NCBI RefSeq assembly: GCF_024199795.1
Contig: NZ_JANADK010000001.1
Location: forward strand, 6,324,001 to 6,388,000
Source: Bradyrhizobium sp. CCGB01
GTDB lineage: Bacteria; Pseudomonadota; Alphaproteobacteria; Rhizobiales; Xanthobacteraceae
Direction: 5' to 3'
DNA length: 64,000 nt
Shown here: piece after piece, positions 52,471 through 61,350 of the stretch
Layout: each line of letters begins with the position of its first letter
Numbering within the stretch: position 1 is the stretch's first letter
Position numbers and translations under genes: made by a program
Notes under the pieces: generated by a model
Told to the model about the DNA's origin: nothing
Seen by the model: only the letters and a program-made list of their open reading frames with translations
The model's database searches: none

Positions 52471-52884
52471 CTAAGCCTGCCCGGCCTTGGCGAGCTCGAC
52501 CTCGACGCGCAGCTCGATCTCGGACAGCACGGAATCAAGACCGGGATCGCCCGAGGACGATTTCAGGTTCGCCGCGGCATCGCGCAGCCGCATCACGGTC
52601 GACGCGTCGAGATTGCCGGACAGAAGTCCCATCTTGAGATCGTCGAGCACGTCGAGCGCGGTCTTGCCACGGGCGACCGAGCGCTTGCGGCGTTCGACCG
52701 GATCTTCCTCGATGCCTTGCAGTGCGAGCAGCCCGTCGATGTTCGCGGCGGCCTTCGGTGCGGCAGCACCCCGCGTCTCCTGAGCCGACGAGGTATCGGG
52801 CAGTACGAAGGTGCCGGAGCTCGTCCGCCTGGCCTGGCTGGCCGGCGCTCCAAGCGTGGTGCCGTTCGGTCCGTAGATGCGCAT
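52471..52884 (-). CDS. fliX: Flagellar assembly regulator FliX
   Basis: The 137-residue protein starts MRIYGPNGTTLGA and ends in the conserved C-terminal region DVLDDLKMGLLSGNLDASTVMRLRDAAANLKSSSGDPGLDSVLSEIELRVEVELAK. In Caulobacter, FliX is a class II protein that couples basal-body assembly to the sigma-54 activator FlbD. A CtrA-like box 46 bases upstream fits class II control. It is divergent from the flgI operon, which has a sigma-54-type promoter. The longer frame to 52989 was rejected on family length. Confidence 0.92.
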   Translation of the reverse strand: MRIYGPNGTTLGAPASQARRTSSGTFVLPDTSSAQETRGAAAPKAAANIDGLLALQGIEEDPVERRKRSVARGKTALDVLDDLKMGLLSGNLDASTVMRLRDAAANLKSSSGDPGLDSVLSEIELRVEVELAKAGQA

Positions 52885-52930
52885 CGCAGCAATCCGGGTG
52901 ATCGATGCCGTCACCTTCGCCGTCTTATGG

Positions 52931-52945
52931 TTAACGGCACGTAAA
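52931..52945 (-). promoter_or_regulatory. CtrA-like box before fliX
   Basis: On the minus strand it reads TTTA-CGTGCCG-TTAAC, with one mismatch to TTAA-N7-TTAAC, located 46 bases upstream of the fliX ATG. Confidence 0.65.
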
Positions 52946-53060
52946 CAGCCCGGCAAAATCTGCCGACAGGCGGCAGTTTCGCTCCTCACGGAGAACGCTC
53001 GCTGACACCGGTCGAAACAGATTTATTCAACCTATTCAACCGCGTACCCCCTCTGCCCCG

Positions 53061-53080
53061 CGTTGGCACAGCGCTCGCAA
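53061..53080 (+). promoter_or_regulatory. Sigma-54-type promoter for flgI
   Basis: GTTGGCACAGCGCTCGCAA: GG (53065-53066) and GC (53077-53078) are separated by ten bases. The -24 TGGCAC is perfect and the -12 is TCGCA. It lies about 90 bases before flgI and matches the site before flgF closely. Confidence 0.75.
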
Positions 53081-53154
53081 GGAAAGCGTCGGACCAGCTC
53101 GTCATGGGAGTGTCGGGGTTGGTCCGGGATTTGAGGAGCCTCGGGGAGCAGAGG

Positions 53155-54279
53155 ATGTCAGGCGTTCGTTGGGAGAGGATTGTTGGGGTGGCCTGCGCCG
53201 CGCTGTCAGCGCTGGCGCTCTCGGTCACGTCTGCAAGCGCGACTTCGCGCATCAAGGACCTCGCCAACATCGAGGGCGTGCGGCAGAACCAGCTCATCGG
53301 CTACGGCCTCGTCGTCGGCCTCAACGGCACCGGCGACACGCTCAACAACATTCCCTTCACCAAGCAGTCGCTGCAGGCGATGCTCGAGCGCATGGGCGTC
53401 AACATCCGCGGCGCCACCATCCGCACCGGCAACGTCGCCGCCGTGATGGTCACGGGCAATCTGCCGGCCTTCGCCACCCAGGGCACGCGCATGGACGTCA
53501 CCGTCTCCGCGCTGGGCGACGCCAAGGATCTGCGCGGCGGCACCCTGCTGGTCACGCCGCTGCTCGGCGCCGACGGCAACGTCTACGCGGTCGGACAGGG
53601 CTCGCTTGCCATCTCCGGATTCCAGGCCGAGGGCGAAGCGGCGAAGATCGTGCGCGGCGTTCCGACCGTCGGTCGCATCGCCAATGGCGCCATCATCGAG
53701 CGCGAGATCGAGTTCGCGCTCAATCGGCTGCCGAACGTGCGGCTTGCGCTGCGCAACGCCGACTTCACCACGGCCAAGCGGATCGCGGCCGCGATCAACG
53801 ACTATCTCGGCGTCAAGACCGCCGAACCGATCGATCCCTCGACAGTGCAGCTCTCGATCCCGCCGGAGTTCAAGGGCAACGTCGTCGCCTTCCTCACCGA
53901 GATCGAGCAGCTCCAGGTCGATCCCGATCTTGCCGCCAAGATCGTCATCGACGAACGAAGCGGCATCATCGTGATGGGCCGCGACGTCCGTGTCGCCACC
54001 GTCGCGGTGGCGCAAGGCAACCTCACCGTCACCATCTCCGAGAGCCCGCAGGTCAGCCAGCCCAACCCGCTGTCGCGGGGGCGCACCGTGGTCACGCCGC
54101 GCACCGGCGTCAGCGTCACCGAGGACGGCAAGAAGTTCGCCGTCGTCAAGGACGGCGTCTCGCTTCAGCAGCTCGTCGACGGCCTCAACGGCCTCGGCAT
54201 CGGCCCGCGCGACCTCATCAGCATCCTCCAGGCGATCAAGGCCGCCGGCGCGATCGAAGCCGACATCGAGGTGATGTGA
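53155..54279 (+). CDS. flgI: Flagellar P-ring protein FlgI
   Basis: The 374-residue precursor has a signal peptide ending TSASA. The FlgI start follows: SRIKDLANIEGVRQNQLIGYGLVVGLNGTGDTLNNIPFTKQSLQAMLERMGVNIRG. The C-terminal FKGNVVAFLTEIEQLQVDPDLAAKIVIDERSGIIVMG and LVDGLNGLGIGPRDLISILQAIKAAGAIEADIEVM are also standard. FlgI forms the ring in the peptidoglycan layer around the rod. ATG 53155 follows GGGGAGCAGAGG; 53104 is an alternative. Confidence 0.97.
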   Translation: MSGVRWERIVGVACAALSALALSVTSASATSRIKDLANIEGVRQNQLIGYGLVVGLNGTGDTLNNIPFTKQSLQAMLERMGVNIRGATIRTGNVAAVMVTGNLPAFATQGTRMDVTVSALGDAKDLRGGTLLVTPLLGADGNVYAVGQGSLAISGFQAEGEAAKIVRGVPTVGRIANGAIIEREIEFALNRLPNVRLALRNADFTTAKRIAAAINDYLGVKTAEPIDPSTVQLSIPPEFKGNVVAFLTEIEQLQVDPDLAAKIVIDERSGIIVMGRDVRVATVAVAQGNLTVTISESPQVSQPNPLSRGRTVVTPRTGVSVTEDGKKFAVVKDGVSLQQLVDGLNGLGIGPRDLISILQAIKAAGAIEADIEVM

Positions 54280-54647
54280 TGCAGACCAGCATGATCAACA
54301 CCCCGCGCGCCGCCGCCTCCTCGGCCTTCTCCGTGGAGAGCCGCAACGGCCGCCCCGACTTCGAGCTCGCGAGCGCCCTGCAAAAGGTCTCGCCGCAGCA
54401 GCAGGCCAAGGCGCTGAAGACCGCCACCGATTTCGAGGCGATGTTCCTCAACAGCATGTTCTCGCAGATGACTTCGGGCCTGAAGGGCGAAGGTCCGTTC
54501 GGCGACACGCCCGGCACCGGCGTGTGGCGCTCGATGCTGACCGAGCAATATTCCAAGAACTTCGCCAAGGCCGGCGGCGTCGGCGTCGCCACCGAAGTCT
54601 ACCGCACCCTCATCATGCAGCAGGCGAAAACGATCCGCACGGCATAA
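54279..54647 (+). CDS. flgJ: Rod-binding protein FlgJ, N-terminal type only
   Basis: The 122-residue protein contains LQKVSPQQQAKALKTATDFEAMFLNSMFSQMTSGLKGEGPFG and WRSMLTEQYSKNFAKAGGVGVATEVYRTLI, which match the rod-binding domain of FlgJ. The muramidase domain of gammaproteobacterial FlgJ is absent, as is usual in alphaproteobacteria, where a separate lytic enzyme is used. Its ATG overlaps the flgI stop, so translation is coupled. Confidence 0.92.
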   Translation: MQTSMINTPRAAASSAFSVESRNGRPDFELASALQKVSPQQQAKALKTATDFEAMFLNSMFSQMTSGLKGEGPFGDTPGTGVWRSMLTEQYSKNFAKAGGVGVATEVYRTLIMQQAKTIRTA

Positions 54648-54658
54648 GGTCAACCGAC

Positions 54659-55156
54659 ATGAACCACTTCAACGCCTCACGTCAGCCGATGCAAGCGCAG
54701 CGCCCGAACACCGCCCCCGGCAACGCCGAGGCGCGCAAGGTCGCCGAGCAGCTGATGGATGCGATGAGCGCCCTGCTCGGGCTGATCGAGCGCGAGACCG
54801 AGCTGGTTCGTGCCGGCAAGGTCCGCGAGGCGATGACTCTCGAGAGCAAGAAGCAGGAGCTGTCGCGAAACTACGTCGGCGCCGTCAGCGAGCTGAAGGC
54901 GAACCAGGCCCAGCTCGCGAAATCCGCGCCCGAGCTGCTCTCGACGCTGCATCGGCACCACGATGCGTTCCGCGCGATGCTCCAGGTCAATCTCACCGTG
55001 CTCGCGACCGCACACGCGGTCTCCGAAAGCGTGGTGCGCGGCGTCAACGCCGAGATCCAGAAGCGCAACGTGCCGAACACCTATACGGCGGCGGGCCGCC
55101 GCGCCACTCCGGGCCCGCGCCACATCACCCCGCTCGCGGTCAGCCGCTCGCTCTGA
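54659..55156 (+). CDS. FlgN-like flagellar export chaperone
   Basis: The 165-residue protein is almost wholly helical. Two long amphipathic helices lie at about 24-60 (ARKVAEQLMDAMSALLGLIERETELVRAGKVREAMTLESKKQELSR) and 65-125, followed by a short basic tail. This is the FlgN pattern. FlgN keeps the hook-associated proteins FlgK and FlgL unfolded for export. It starts 11 bases after flgJ and is the third gene of the flgI operon. The assignment rests on fold and context. Confidence 0.78.
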   Translation: MNHFNASRQPMQAQRPNTAPGNAEARKVAEQLMDAMSALLGLIERETELVRAGKVREAMTLESKKQELSRNYVGAVSELKANQAQLAKSAPELLSTLHRHHDAFRAMLQVNLTVLATAHAVSESVVRGVNAEIQKRNVPNTYTAAGRRATPGPRHITPLAVSRSL

Positions 55157-55189
55157 GCGCACGCCATAACAAGCGATAATTTTACGAAA

Positions 55190-55217
55190 AACCGCGCGAC
55201 GATATCGTCGCGCGGTT
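55190..55217. terminator. Perfect 28-bp palindrome after the flgI operon
   Basis: AACCGCGCGACGAT is followed directly by its own reverse complement, centred on GATATC. The A-rich tract before it gives a T-run on the minus strand and none follows on the plus strand, so as a terminator it would work best leftward. It might instead be a protein-binding site. Confidence 0.5.
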
Positions 55218-55315
55218 AGGCACGTTTGCTTACCGGGTGTTCAATCCTGGTGTTCCATGGTTGCGCATTGAGAGGGGTTGGGATTTGACTCACGTGAGGC
55301 AACCAGGAGGCTGCC

Positions 55316-55675
55316 ATGAGTACAGATTTCAGCATCAGGCCGGTGGGGATACCGGCCCCCGCGCAGATCATAACGACGTCGAATTCGGCGGCGAACGAAG
55401 CCGTGCAAACCGATTTGCCGGTAAGCCAGGCGGTCGCTGCAAGCGATAGCAGTGCGCCCGTACGCGCGGATCCCCACACCAACGAGAATATCTCGCGCCA
55501 GGTCGTATTCGACCAGGCGGCTGCATCCTTCGTGTTTCAGGTGGTCAACGACAAGACCGACGCGGTGGTCAACCAGTTCCCCGATGAAGCGATGCTGCGC
55601 CGGCGGGCCTATTTCCATGCAGAGGATCTGAAGTCGCAGCCCTCGCGTCCGCTCAATACGGACCTCAGCGCCTGA
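55316..55675 (+). CDS. FlaG-like flagellar protein
   Basis: The 119-residue protein starts after AGGAGGCTGCC. Its N-terminal 55 residues are Ser/Ala/Asn-rich and disordered. The C-terminal part has ISRQVVFDQAAASFVFQVVNDKTDAVVNQFPDEAMLRRRAYFH, resembling the FlaG core (VxxVxDxxTxExIRQIPxE). FlaG proteins influence filament length. It lies between the rod/P-ring operon and flaF, in a flagellar context. Confidence 0.72.
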   Translation: MSTDFSIRPVGIPAPAQIITTSNSAANEAVQTDLPVSQAVAASDSSAPVRADPHTNENISRQVVFDQAAASFVFQVVNDKTDAVVNQFPDEAMLRRRAYFHAEDLKSQPSRPLNTDLSA

Positions 55676-55820
55676 CATTCAGGTGTCGCGCGTGGTAACG
55701 GCGGTGTCGAGATAGGTCGAACCGGTCGCGGGATCGGTGACGACGTTTTTGGCCTTGCCGATATCGGTCAGCTTGAACTTCGTACACGGTCGACGGGATG
55801 TGGCCCGTGGCGGACAGCGA

Positions 55821-56189
55821 TCACGGACGGCCGGACAGACCGGCGGCGATATTCCGGTTGATCTCGATCAGCGGGCGGAAGTGATCGAACTGCGGGCTCA
55901 TCTGGAGCGCCGCGGTCTGGCTCAGCACGAACACGCTGATGTTGGCGATCTGCTGCCGCACGTCGAGCGGTTGCGGATTGTTGTCGCGCATCGCCTCGCT
56001 CAGGAAGATCGTCCAGAGCTTGCGGTTGAACATCAGCGCCTGCGTGGTCTGCTCGCTGAACGGGTCGGCGTTGTTGATCGCGTCCTGGAGCTTGTTTGCG
56101 GCCTTGAGCAGGGTTTGCGCCTCAACGTCGCGAGGAGATGCGGTGGTCGTTGCAACGCGCGCGTAGGCCGAGGCAGCAGAATTCGACAT
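55821..56189 (-). CDS. flaF: Flagellar biosynthesis regulator FlaF
   Basis: The 122-residue protein begins MSNSAASAYARVATTTASPRDVEAQTLLKAANKLQDAI and contains ALMFNRKLWTIFLSEAMRDNNPQPLDVRQQIANISVFVLSQT. This matches FlaF, which in alphaproteobacteria promotes flagellin production opposite to FlbT. No flbT is in the window. Two CtrA-like boxes lie upstream. The ATG at 56189 was preferred to the TTG before it. Confidence 0.93.
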   Translation of the reverse strand: MSNSAASAYARVATTTASPRDVEAQTLLKAANKLQDAINNADPFSEQTTQALMFNRKLWTIFLSEAMRDNNPQPLDVRQQIANISVFVLSQTAALQMSPQFDHFRPLIEINRNIAAGLSGRP

Positions 56190-56228
56190 CAATCACACCC
56201 TGGAGGTTACCTAGCCCGTTGAACGCGC

Positions 56229-56278
56229 TTAAGGATTTCTTTCCCAACCCTAGGCAGCACCGCTTAAGATTTGCTTAC
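56229..56278 (-). promoter_or_regulatory. Tandem CtrA-like boxes before flaF
   Basis: On the minus strand these are GAAA-GAAATCC-TTAAG (56229-56243) and GTAA-GCAAATC-TTAAG (56264-56278), 35 bases apart. Both keep the TTAA half and the N7 spacing, with one or two mismatches in the other half. Confidence 0.5.
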
Positions 56279-56422
56279 GTGTGTGCTTGGAAGCACTCCG
56301 GATTATTACGGGTCGCAGAGTACTTCCTCGCAAAGCTAGATGCGCACATGCACGCTGTAAACCGCCTCGCATGATGCGCATCAATCTCAGCTAATCCGGC
56401 CTTAGCGATCTCCGTAAAAAGA

Positions 56423-56446
56423 GCGGCGGAGCATTAGCCCCGCCGC
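56423..56446 (-). terminator. Terminator of flagellin gene 1
   Basis: GCGGCGGAGC-ATTA-GCCCCGCCGC with one mismatch. On the minus strand the hairpin is followed by TCTTTTTAC. It is the same kind of hairpin as after the other two flagellins. Confidence 0.85.
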
Positions 56447-56478
56447 GATATCTCGTATTGCGATCCTGCGCTGCGAGC

Positions 56479-58761
56479 TTAGCGGAGCAGCTGCAGCACG
56501 CTCTGCTGCGACTGGTTGGCGAGCGACAGCGCGGACACCGCGATCGACTGGCGGGTCGACAGCGCCTGGCTGTTGGCCGCTTCCTCGTTGGTGTCGGCGA
56601 GCGTCAGGTTGGACGAGCCGGTCTGCAGCACGTTGATCAGGTTCTTCGAGAAGTCCTGACGCACCTGCACGATCGAGAGGTTCGAACCGAGCGCGGAGCC
56701 TTCCGAGCGCAGCGTGCTCGAGGCCGCATTCAGGCTCGCCAGCACCTTGTTGGTGGCGCCGTTGTCGATGAAGTCGACACCGTTGACGAGGTTGGACAGA
56801 CCGAGGCCGGCTGCGTTGAACACCACGCCGTTGATGCTGAGCGTCGAGCTGCCGGTTTCGTTGAAGACGAGCTTCAGCGTATCGCCGTTGAGCAGGTTGA
56901 CGCCATTGAACGAGGAGTCCTGCGAGGTCGTGTCGATCTGCGCGAGGATGTTGTTGAACTGGTTGACCAGGTTCGAGCGCGCGGTCTGCGCGACGGGATC
57001 CTGCACCGGCGGCTGGGCCGTGGTGAACGCCAGGATGCCAGTGAGCGTGCCGCCGACCGCGCCGCCAGCGACCGTCGAGCCGAGCGTCGAGGACGCGTAC
57101 TCGTTGACGGTGGTCACCGTGAGCACGCCGTTGGCGTCGATGGTCGCCGTCAGATGGTTGGCCTGGAGCTGCGCATTGAGCTGGTCCAGCGTCTTGACCG
57201 TGCCGTTGGTGCCGTCACCGAAGGTGACGTTGACGGGCGTACCGCCATTGAAGGAGGTGAAGGTCAGCGTCTTGCCGCTGACGCCGCCGACGCCGGAGGT
57301 GCGCGCCGCGCTGAACGCGGTCGCCGTTCCCGTATTGCCGCTGAGACCGAACGCGTTGAGCGCGTTGCCGGTGCCGGTGATCGAAAGATCGGCGTTGATG
57401 CCGGTCGAGAGCGCCAGCTGACCGCTGGAATTCACCGACGACGGGATCTGGCCGGCGGTCGTCGAGAGCGTCGCTGCCCCATTGAAGATGCTCGCGGTCT
57501 TCACGCCGGTGGCGAGGTCGATCGAGTTGAGCAGGTCGGTCAGCGTCGCGCTCTGGAGATAGACGGTCGAGTTGCCGTTGCCGTCGGTGACGACGTTGCC
57601 GTTGACACCGCCCGAGGTCACGCTTGCTGCCGACTGGGGCGTCTGCGCGTTCTTGAACGTGATCGTGTGGCCGTCGATGTTGAGCGTCGAGCCGTCCTGG
57701 ACCAGCGACCCCAGCGAGCCCGTGGTCGTCGAACGGTTCGCGCTGACGCTGGCATTGCCCGCACCGGTGGCCGCGGTCAGCCCAAGCGCCTTGAGGAAGT
57801 CGGCTTTGCCCGTCACGTTCAGATCCGCGCCGGTCGAGCTCTTCAGCGTGACGACACCCGCCGCGATGGACGATGGCGTCTGAACCGTACCAACGGTCGC
57901 ACCGCTCGTCGCAATCGTCGCAGCGCCGGCGCTGATGGTTGCGCTCTTGACGCCGCTCGCCAGATCGATCGCGGTCAGGAGGTCGCTGACCGTACCGGTC
58001 GGTGTGCCGGTCGTGCCCATATAGACGATCGAGTTGCCATTGCCGTCGGTGGCGATATGGCCGCTGGCATCGAGACCCCAGCCGGTGGGCTGCGCGGAAG
58101 GCGCAGCGCCGGTGCGGAACGTCACGGTCTTGCCGTTGACGGCAATCGAGTCGCCGTCTGCCGGAGACGCACCGAAGGTGGTCGCAGCCGTCGCACCGAT
58201 CAGCGTGTTGGTGCCGGCCAGCGCCGTCGTACCGTCGGCGGCCGTGGCGGCGGAGCCAGCCAGCGTGCCGGCGTTGGCGCCGAGCGCAGCGCCGAGTGCG
58301 GCGCTGGCCGTCACCGGGGTCACGCCACCGGGCGCACCGGTATAGAGCACGTTGCTGTTGGCGGTCGCGCTCGCATAGGAGGTCGTGCCGCGCAAATCGG
58401 CCGGCGTCGCGCCGGGAATCGTGGTCGAGACGTTGGACTTGGTGGAGTAGCCGACCGTGGTCTGCAGCGCCTGGTTGGCGATCGATTTCGCGCTGTCGAT
58501 CAGCTTCTGCAGCGAGGTGATGCCGGTGTTGGCCGCCTGCAGCACCTGGACACCGTTGTTGATGCCGTCGAGCAGGTTGCTGATGTCGCTCGCCCGGTTA
58601 TCCAACCCCTGCGCCGTGAAGAAGTTGGTGGGATTGTCGAGGGCCGTGTTGACCTTCTTGCCGGTCGACAGCCGCTCCTGCGTCGTGGCCAGGAGATCGG
58701 CCGTCGACTGCAGCGACAACAGGTTCTGGCGAACTGACGCCGAGAGAACGATGTTGGACAT
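56479..58761 (-). CDS. fliC: Giant flagellin 1 (thick-filament type)
   Basis: The 760-residue flagellin has conserved ends. The N-terminus is MSNIVLSASVRQNLLSLQSTADLLATTQERLSTGKKVNTALDNPTNFFTAQ and the C-terminus is QALSTRQSIAVSALSLANQSQQSVLQLLR. The middle is Gly/Thr/Ser-rich with tandem modules such as GDSIAVNGKTVTF and GSTLNIDGHTITF. Flagellin is the filament subunit, secreted without a signal peptide. This copy differs more from flagellins 2 and 3 than they do from each other. Upstream lies a perfect CtrA-like box; GAGGAAGACCTGCCA precedes the ATG. Confidence 0.96.
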   Translation of the reverse strand: MSNIVLSASVRQNLLSLQSTADLLATTQERLSTGKKVNTALDNPTNFFTAQGLDNRASDISNLLDGINNGVQVLQAANTGITSLQKLIDSAKSIANQALQTTVGYSTKSNVSTTIPGATPADLRGTTSYASATANSNVLYTGAPGGVTPVTASAALGAALGANAGTLAGSAATAADGTTALAGTNTLIGATAATTFGASPADGDSIAVNGKTVTFRTGAAPSAQPTGWGLDASGHIATDGNGNSIVYMGTTGTPTGTVSDLLTAIDLASGVKSATISAGAATIATSGATVGTVQTPSSIAAGVVTLKSSTGADLNVTGKADFLKALGLTAATGAGNASVSANRSTTTGSLGSLVQDGSTLNIDGHTITFKNAQTPQSAASVTSGGVNGNVVTDGNGNSTVYLQSATLTDLLNSIDLATGVKTASIFNGAATLSTTAGQIPSSVNSSGQLALSTGINADLSITGTGNALNAFGLSGNTGTATAFSAARTSGVGGVSGKTLTFTSFNGGTPVNVTFGDGTNGTVKTLDQLNAQLQANHLTATIDANGVLTVTTVNEYASSTLGSTVAGGAVGGTLTGILAFTTAQPPVQDPVAQTARSNLVNQFNNILAQIDTTSQDSSFNGVNLLNGDTLKLVFNETGSSTLSINGVVFNAAGLGLSNLVNGVDFIDNGATNKVLASLNAASSTLRSEGSALGSNLSIVQVRQDFSKNLINVLQTGSSNLTLADTNEEAANSQALSTRQSIAVSALSLANQSQQSVLQLLR

Positions 58762-58855
58762 TGGCAGGTCTTCCTCTTGAACCGGATACGAATCGGCCGC
58801 GCGGGTCTGGAAGCGGGCGTTTGTCCAGTTTTAGGACCTGTCCTTTAAAGTATGG

Positions 58856-58870
58856 TTAACGGCCACTTAA
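58856..58870 (-). promoter_or_regulatory. Perfect CtrA-like box before flagellin 1
   Basis: On the minus strand it reads TTAA-GTGGCCG-TTAAC, a full match to the consensus, 95 bases upstream of the flagellin start. Confidence 0.7.
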
Positions 58871-58931
58871 GGGATACGGTTAATGGGCGGTTAGCGCCCC
58901 CTCCTCCGGTTTCGCACGGGCTCTTCGGCAA

Positions 58932-58962
58932 CAAAAAAGCGGCGGGGCCGAAGCCCCGCCGC
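58932..58962 (-). terminator. Terminator of flagellin gene 2
   Basis: GCGGCGGGGC-CGAA-GCCCCGCCGC, a perfect 10-bp stem (58939-58962). Its minus-strand 3' side is a run of T. Confidence 0.93.
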
Positions 58963-58992
58963 CGGATTTTATCTCGTAATTTCAGCTGGTTA

Positions 58993-61272
58993 TTAGCGGA
59001 GCAGCTGAAGCACGCTCTGCTGCGACGTATTGGCCAGCGACAGTGCCGAGACCGCGATCGACTGGCGGGTCGACAGCGCCTGGCTGTTCGCCGCCTCGAC
59101 GTTGGTGTCGGCCAGGGTCAGGTTGGACGAGCCGGTCTGCAGCACGTTGATCAGGTTCTTGTTGAAGTCCTGACGGATCTGCACGACCGAGAGATTCGAA
59201 CCGAGCGCCGAGGCTTCCGACCGCAGCGTGCTCGAGGCGGCGTTCAGGTTGGTGAGCACCCGGTTGGCCGCGGCGTTGTCGATGAAGTCGACACCGACGG
59301 TCAGCGCCGCAAGGCCCAGACCCTTGGAGTTGTAGGTCACGCCGGTGATGCTGAGGCTCGACTTGGCAGTCTCGTCGAACACCAGCTTGAGCTGGTCGCC
59401 GTTCAAGAGGTTCACACCGTTGAACGAGGAGTCCTGCGCAGTCGTGTCGATCTGGTTCAGGATGTTGTTGTACTGAGACACCAGATTGGCGCGCGCCGTC
59501 TGCGCAACTGCATCCTGGACCGGCGTCGATGCCGTCGAGAACGTCAGCGCCGTGGTCAGCGTACCGCCGATCGAGCCACCCGCCGTGGTCGAACCCAGCG
59601 TCGAGGAGGCATAGTCGTTGGACGCAGTGATCGTCAGCGTGCCGTTCGCATCGATCGTGGCGGACAGATTGTTCGCCTGGAGCTTCGAGTTGAGCTGATC
59701 GAGCGTCTTGACCGTACCGTTGGTGCCGTCGCCGAAGGTGACGTCGACCGCCGTTCCACCGTTGAAGGAGGAGAAGGTCAAGGTCTTGCCGGCGATGCCG
59801 CCCAGGCCCGAAGTCCGGGCCGCGGCGAAGGCGTTCGCATTGCCGGTGTTGCCGGCGAGTCCGAACACGTTCAGCGCGTTGCCGGTGCCGGTGATCGACA
59901 GGTCGGCGTTGATGCCGGTCGCGATCTTGAGCTGGCCGGAGGTGTTGATCGACGATTTCGACTGGCCGGTGGCGGGCGCAAACGTCGCGGTGCCGTTGGC
60001 TGCGATCGTCGCGGTCTGGACGCCGGTGGCAAGGTCGATCGCGTTCAGCACGTCGGCAACAGTGCCGGCCTGCAGATACACGGTCGAGTTGCCATCGCCG
60101 TCAGTGACGACCGCACCGCTCGCACCGTAGCCGCTGGCAACGGCCGGAGCACCGGTCGAGCCCGGTGTCGGCGCGTTCTTGAAGGTGATGACCTTGCCGT
60201 TGACGTTCAGCGTCGAACCGTCGGTGAGCGTCGCGCCGAGCGAAGTTGCGCTGGTCGCGCGGTTTACGTTGACGGTGGCATTGCCGCCGCCGACCGCCGA
60301 GGACAGACCGAGAGCCTTGAGCAGGTCGGCCCGGCCGGTGACGGCGAGGTCAGCACCCGTCGAGCTCTTCAGCGTGACGGCGCCCGCAGCAACGCTCGAG
60401 GCGGTCTGGCTGACGCTGGTGGCAATCGTCGCAGCGCCCGCCGAGATCGCGACGGTCTTCACACCGCTGGCGAGGTCGACCGCGGTCAAGAGATCGTTGA
60501 CCGTCGCAGCCGGCGTCGTCGTGGTGCCGAGATAGACGGTGGTGTTGCCGTTACCGTCGGTGACGAGGTTGCCGCTGACGCCCGAGCCGGACGGAACAGC
60601 AGTGCTCGCCGGGGCAGAACCCGCGCGGAAGGTAATGGTCTTGCCGTTGACGGTCAGCGTGTCGCCATCAGCGGGCTGGGCATTGCCGACCAGGCCGGTC
60701 GCCGTTGCCGCACCGTTCGCGATCAGGGTGATCGCACCGGTCAGCGCGGTGGTGCCGTCGCCGGCCGTTGCCGCCGCACCGGTCACGGTGCCGATGGTCG
60801 CGCCGAGCGTGGTGGTGCCGCTTGCCGCATGCGTCCCGCCGGCGGTGCCGTCATAGAGCACGTTGCTGCTCGCGGTCGCGCTGGCGAAGCTCGTGGTGCC
60901 GCGCAGGTCGGCCGCGGTCGCACCGGAGATCGTGGTGGAGACGTTCGACTTGGTGGAGTAGCCGACGGTGGTCTGCAGCGCCTGGTTGGCGATCGACTTC
61001 GCGCTGTCGATCAGCTTCTGCAGCGAGGTCAGGCCGGTGTTGGCAGCCTGCAGCACCTGGACGCCGTTGGCGATACCATCGAGCAGATTGTTGATGTCGC
61101 TGGCGCGGTTGTCGAGCGACTGGGCGGTGAAGAAGTTGGTCGGATTGTCCAGGGCCGAGTTGACGCTCCTGCCCGTCGACAGACGGTTCTGGGTGGTGGC
61201 GAGGAGGTCGGCGGTGGACTGGAGAGAGAGGAGGTTCTGGCGAACCGACGCAGAGAGAACAATACCGGACAT
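58993..61272 (-). CDS. fliC: Giant flagellin 2 (thick-filament type)
   Basis: This 759-residue flagellin has conserved terminal D0/D1 regions (about residues 1-140 and 600-759). Its central region is built of repeats: DGDTLTVNGKTITF (202), DGSTLNVNGKVITF (351) and a partial GIAGKTLTF (492), a period of about 145 residues. Each is followed by a TDGxGNxTVYL strand and a DLLxAxDLAxGV helix of the flagellin hook-IN type. It is about 94 % identical by eye to flagellin 3. Such large flagellins make the thick subpolar filament of Bradyrhizobium. A degenerate CtrA-like box lies upstream. Confidence 0.96.
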   Translation of the reverse strand: MSGIVLSASVRQNLLSLQSTADLLATTQNRLSTGRSVNSALDNPTNFFTAQSLDNRASDINNLLDGIANGVQVLQAANTGLTSLQKLIDSAKSIANQALQTTVGYSTKSNVSTTISGATAADLRGTTSFASATASSNVLYDGTAGGTHAASGTTTLGATIGTVTGAAATAGDGTTALTGAITLIANGAATATGLVGNAQPADGDTLTVNGKTITFRAGSAPASTAVPSGSGVSGNLVTDGNGNTTVYLGTTTTPAATVNDLLTAVDLASGVKTVAISAGAATIATSVSQTASSVAAGAVTLKSSTGADLAVTGRADLLKALGLSSAVGGGNATVNVNRATSATSLGATLTDGSTLNVNGKVITFKNAPTPGSTGAPAVASGYGASGAVVTDGDGNSTVYLQAGTVADVLNAIDLATGVQTATIAANGTATFAPATGQSKSSINTSGQLKIATGINADLSITGTGNALNVFGLAGNTGNANAFAAARTSGLGGIAGKTLTFSSFNGGTAVDVTFGDGTNGTVKTLDQLNSKLQANNLSATIDANGTLTITASNDYASSTLGSTTAGGSIGGTLTTALTFSTASTPVQDAVAQTARANLVSQYNNILNQIDTTAQDSSFNGVNLLNGDQLKLVFDETAKSSLSITGVTYNSKGLGLAALTVGVDFIDNAAANRVLTNLNAASSTLRSEASALGSNLSVVQIRQDFNKNLINVLQTGSSNLTLADTNVEAANSQALSTRQSIAVSALSLANTSQQSVLQLLR

Positions 61273-61350
61273 AACTCTTACCCTTCTGGTTTACGCGTCT
61301 TCGTTCGATCGCTTCGGATCGAGTGACGGGGACAGCGTGCCGCGACATGG

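Noticed and set aside
56458..58737. 759-codon open frame on the plus strand opposite flagellin 1 (also 58852-61326 opposite flagellin 2)
   Set aside because: Long antisense frames arise in high-GC genes. The predicted proteins are Arg/Gly/His/Asp-rich without fold-like patterns, while the minus frames are unmistakable flagellins.
61330..61350. Sigma-54-like CGGCACG on the minus strand before flagellin 2
   Set aside because: The -24-like word is followed by CC rather than GC at the required ten-base distance.
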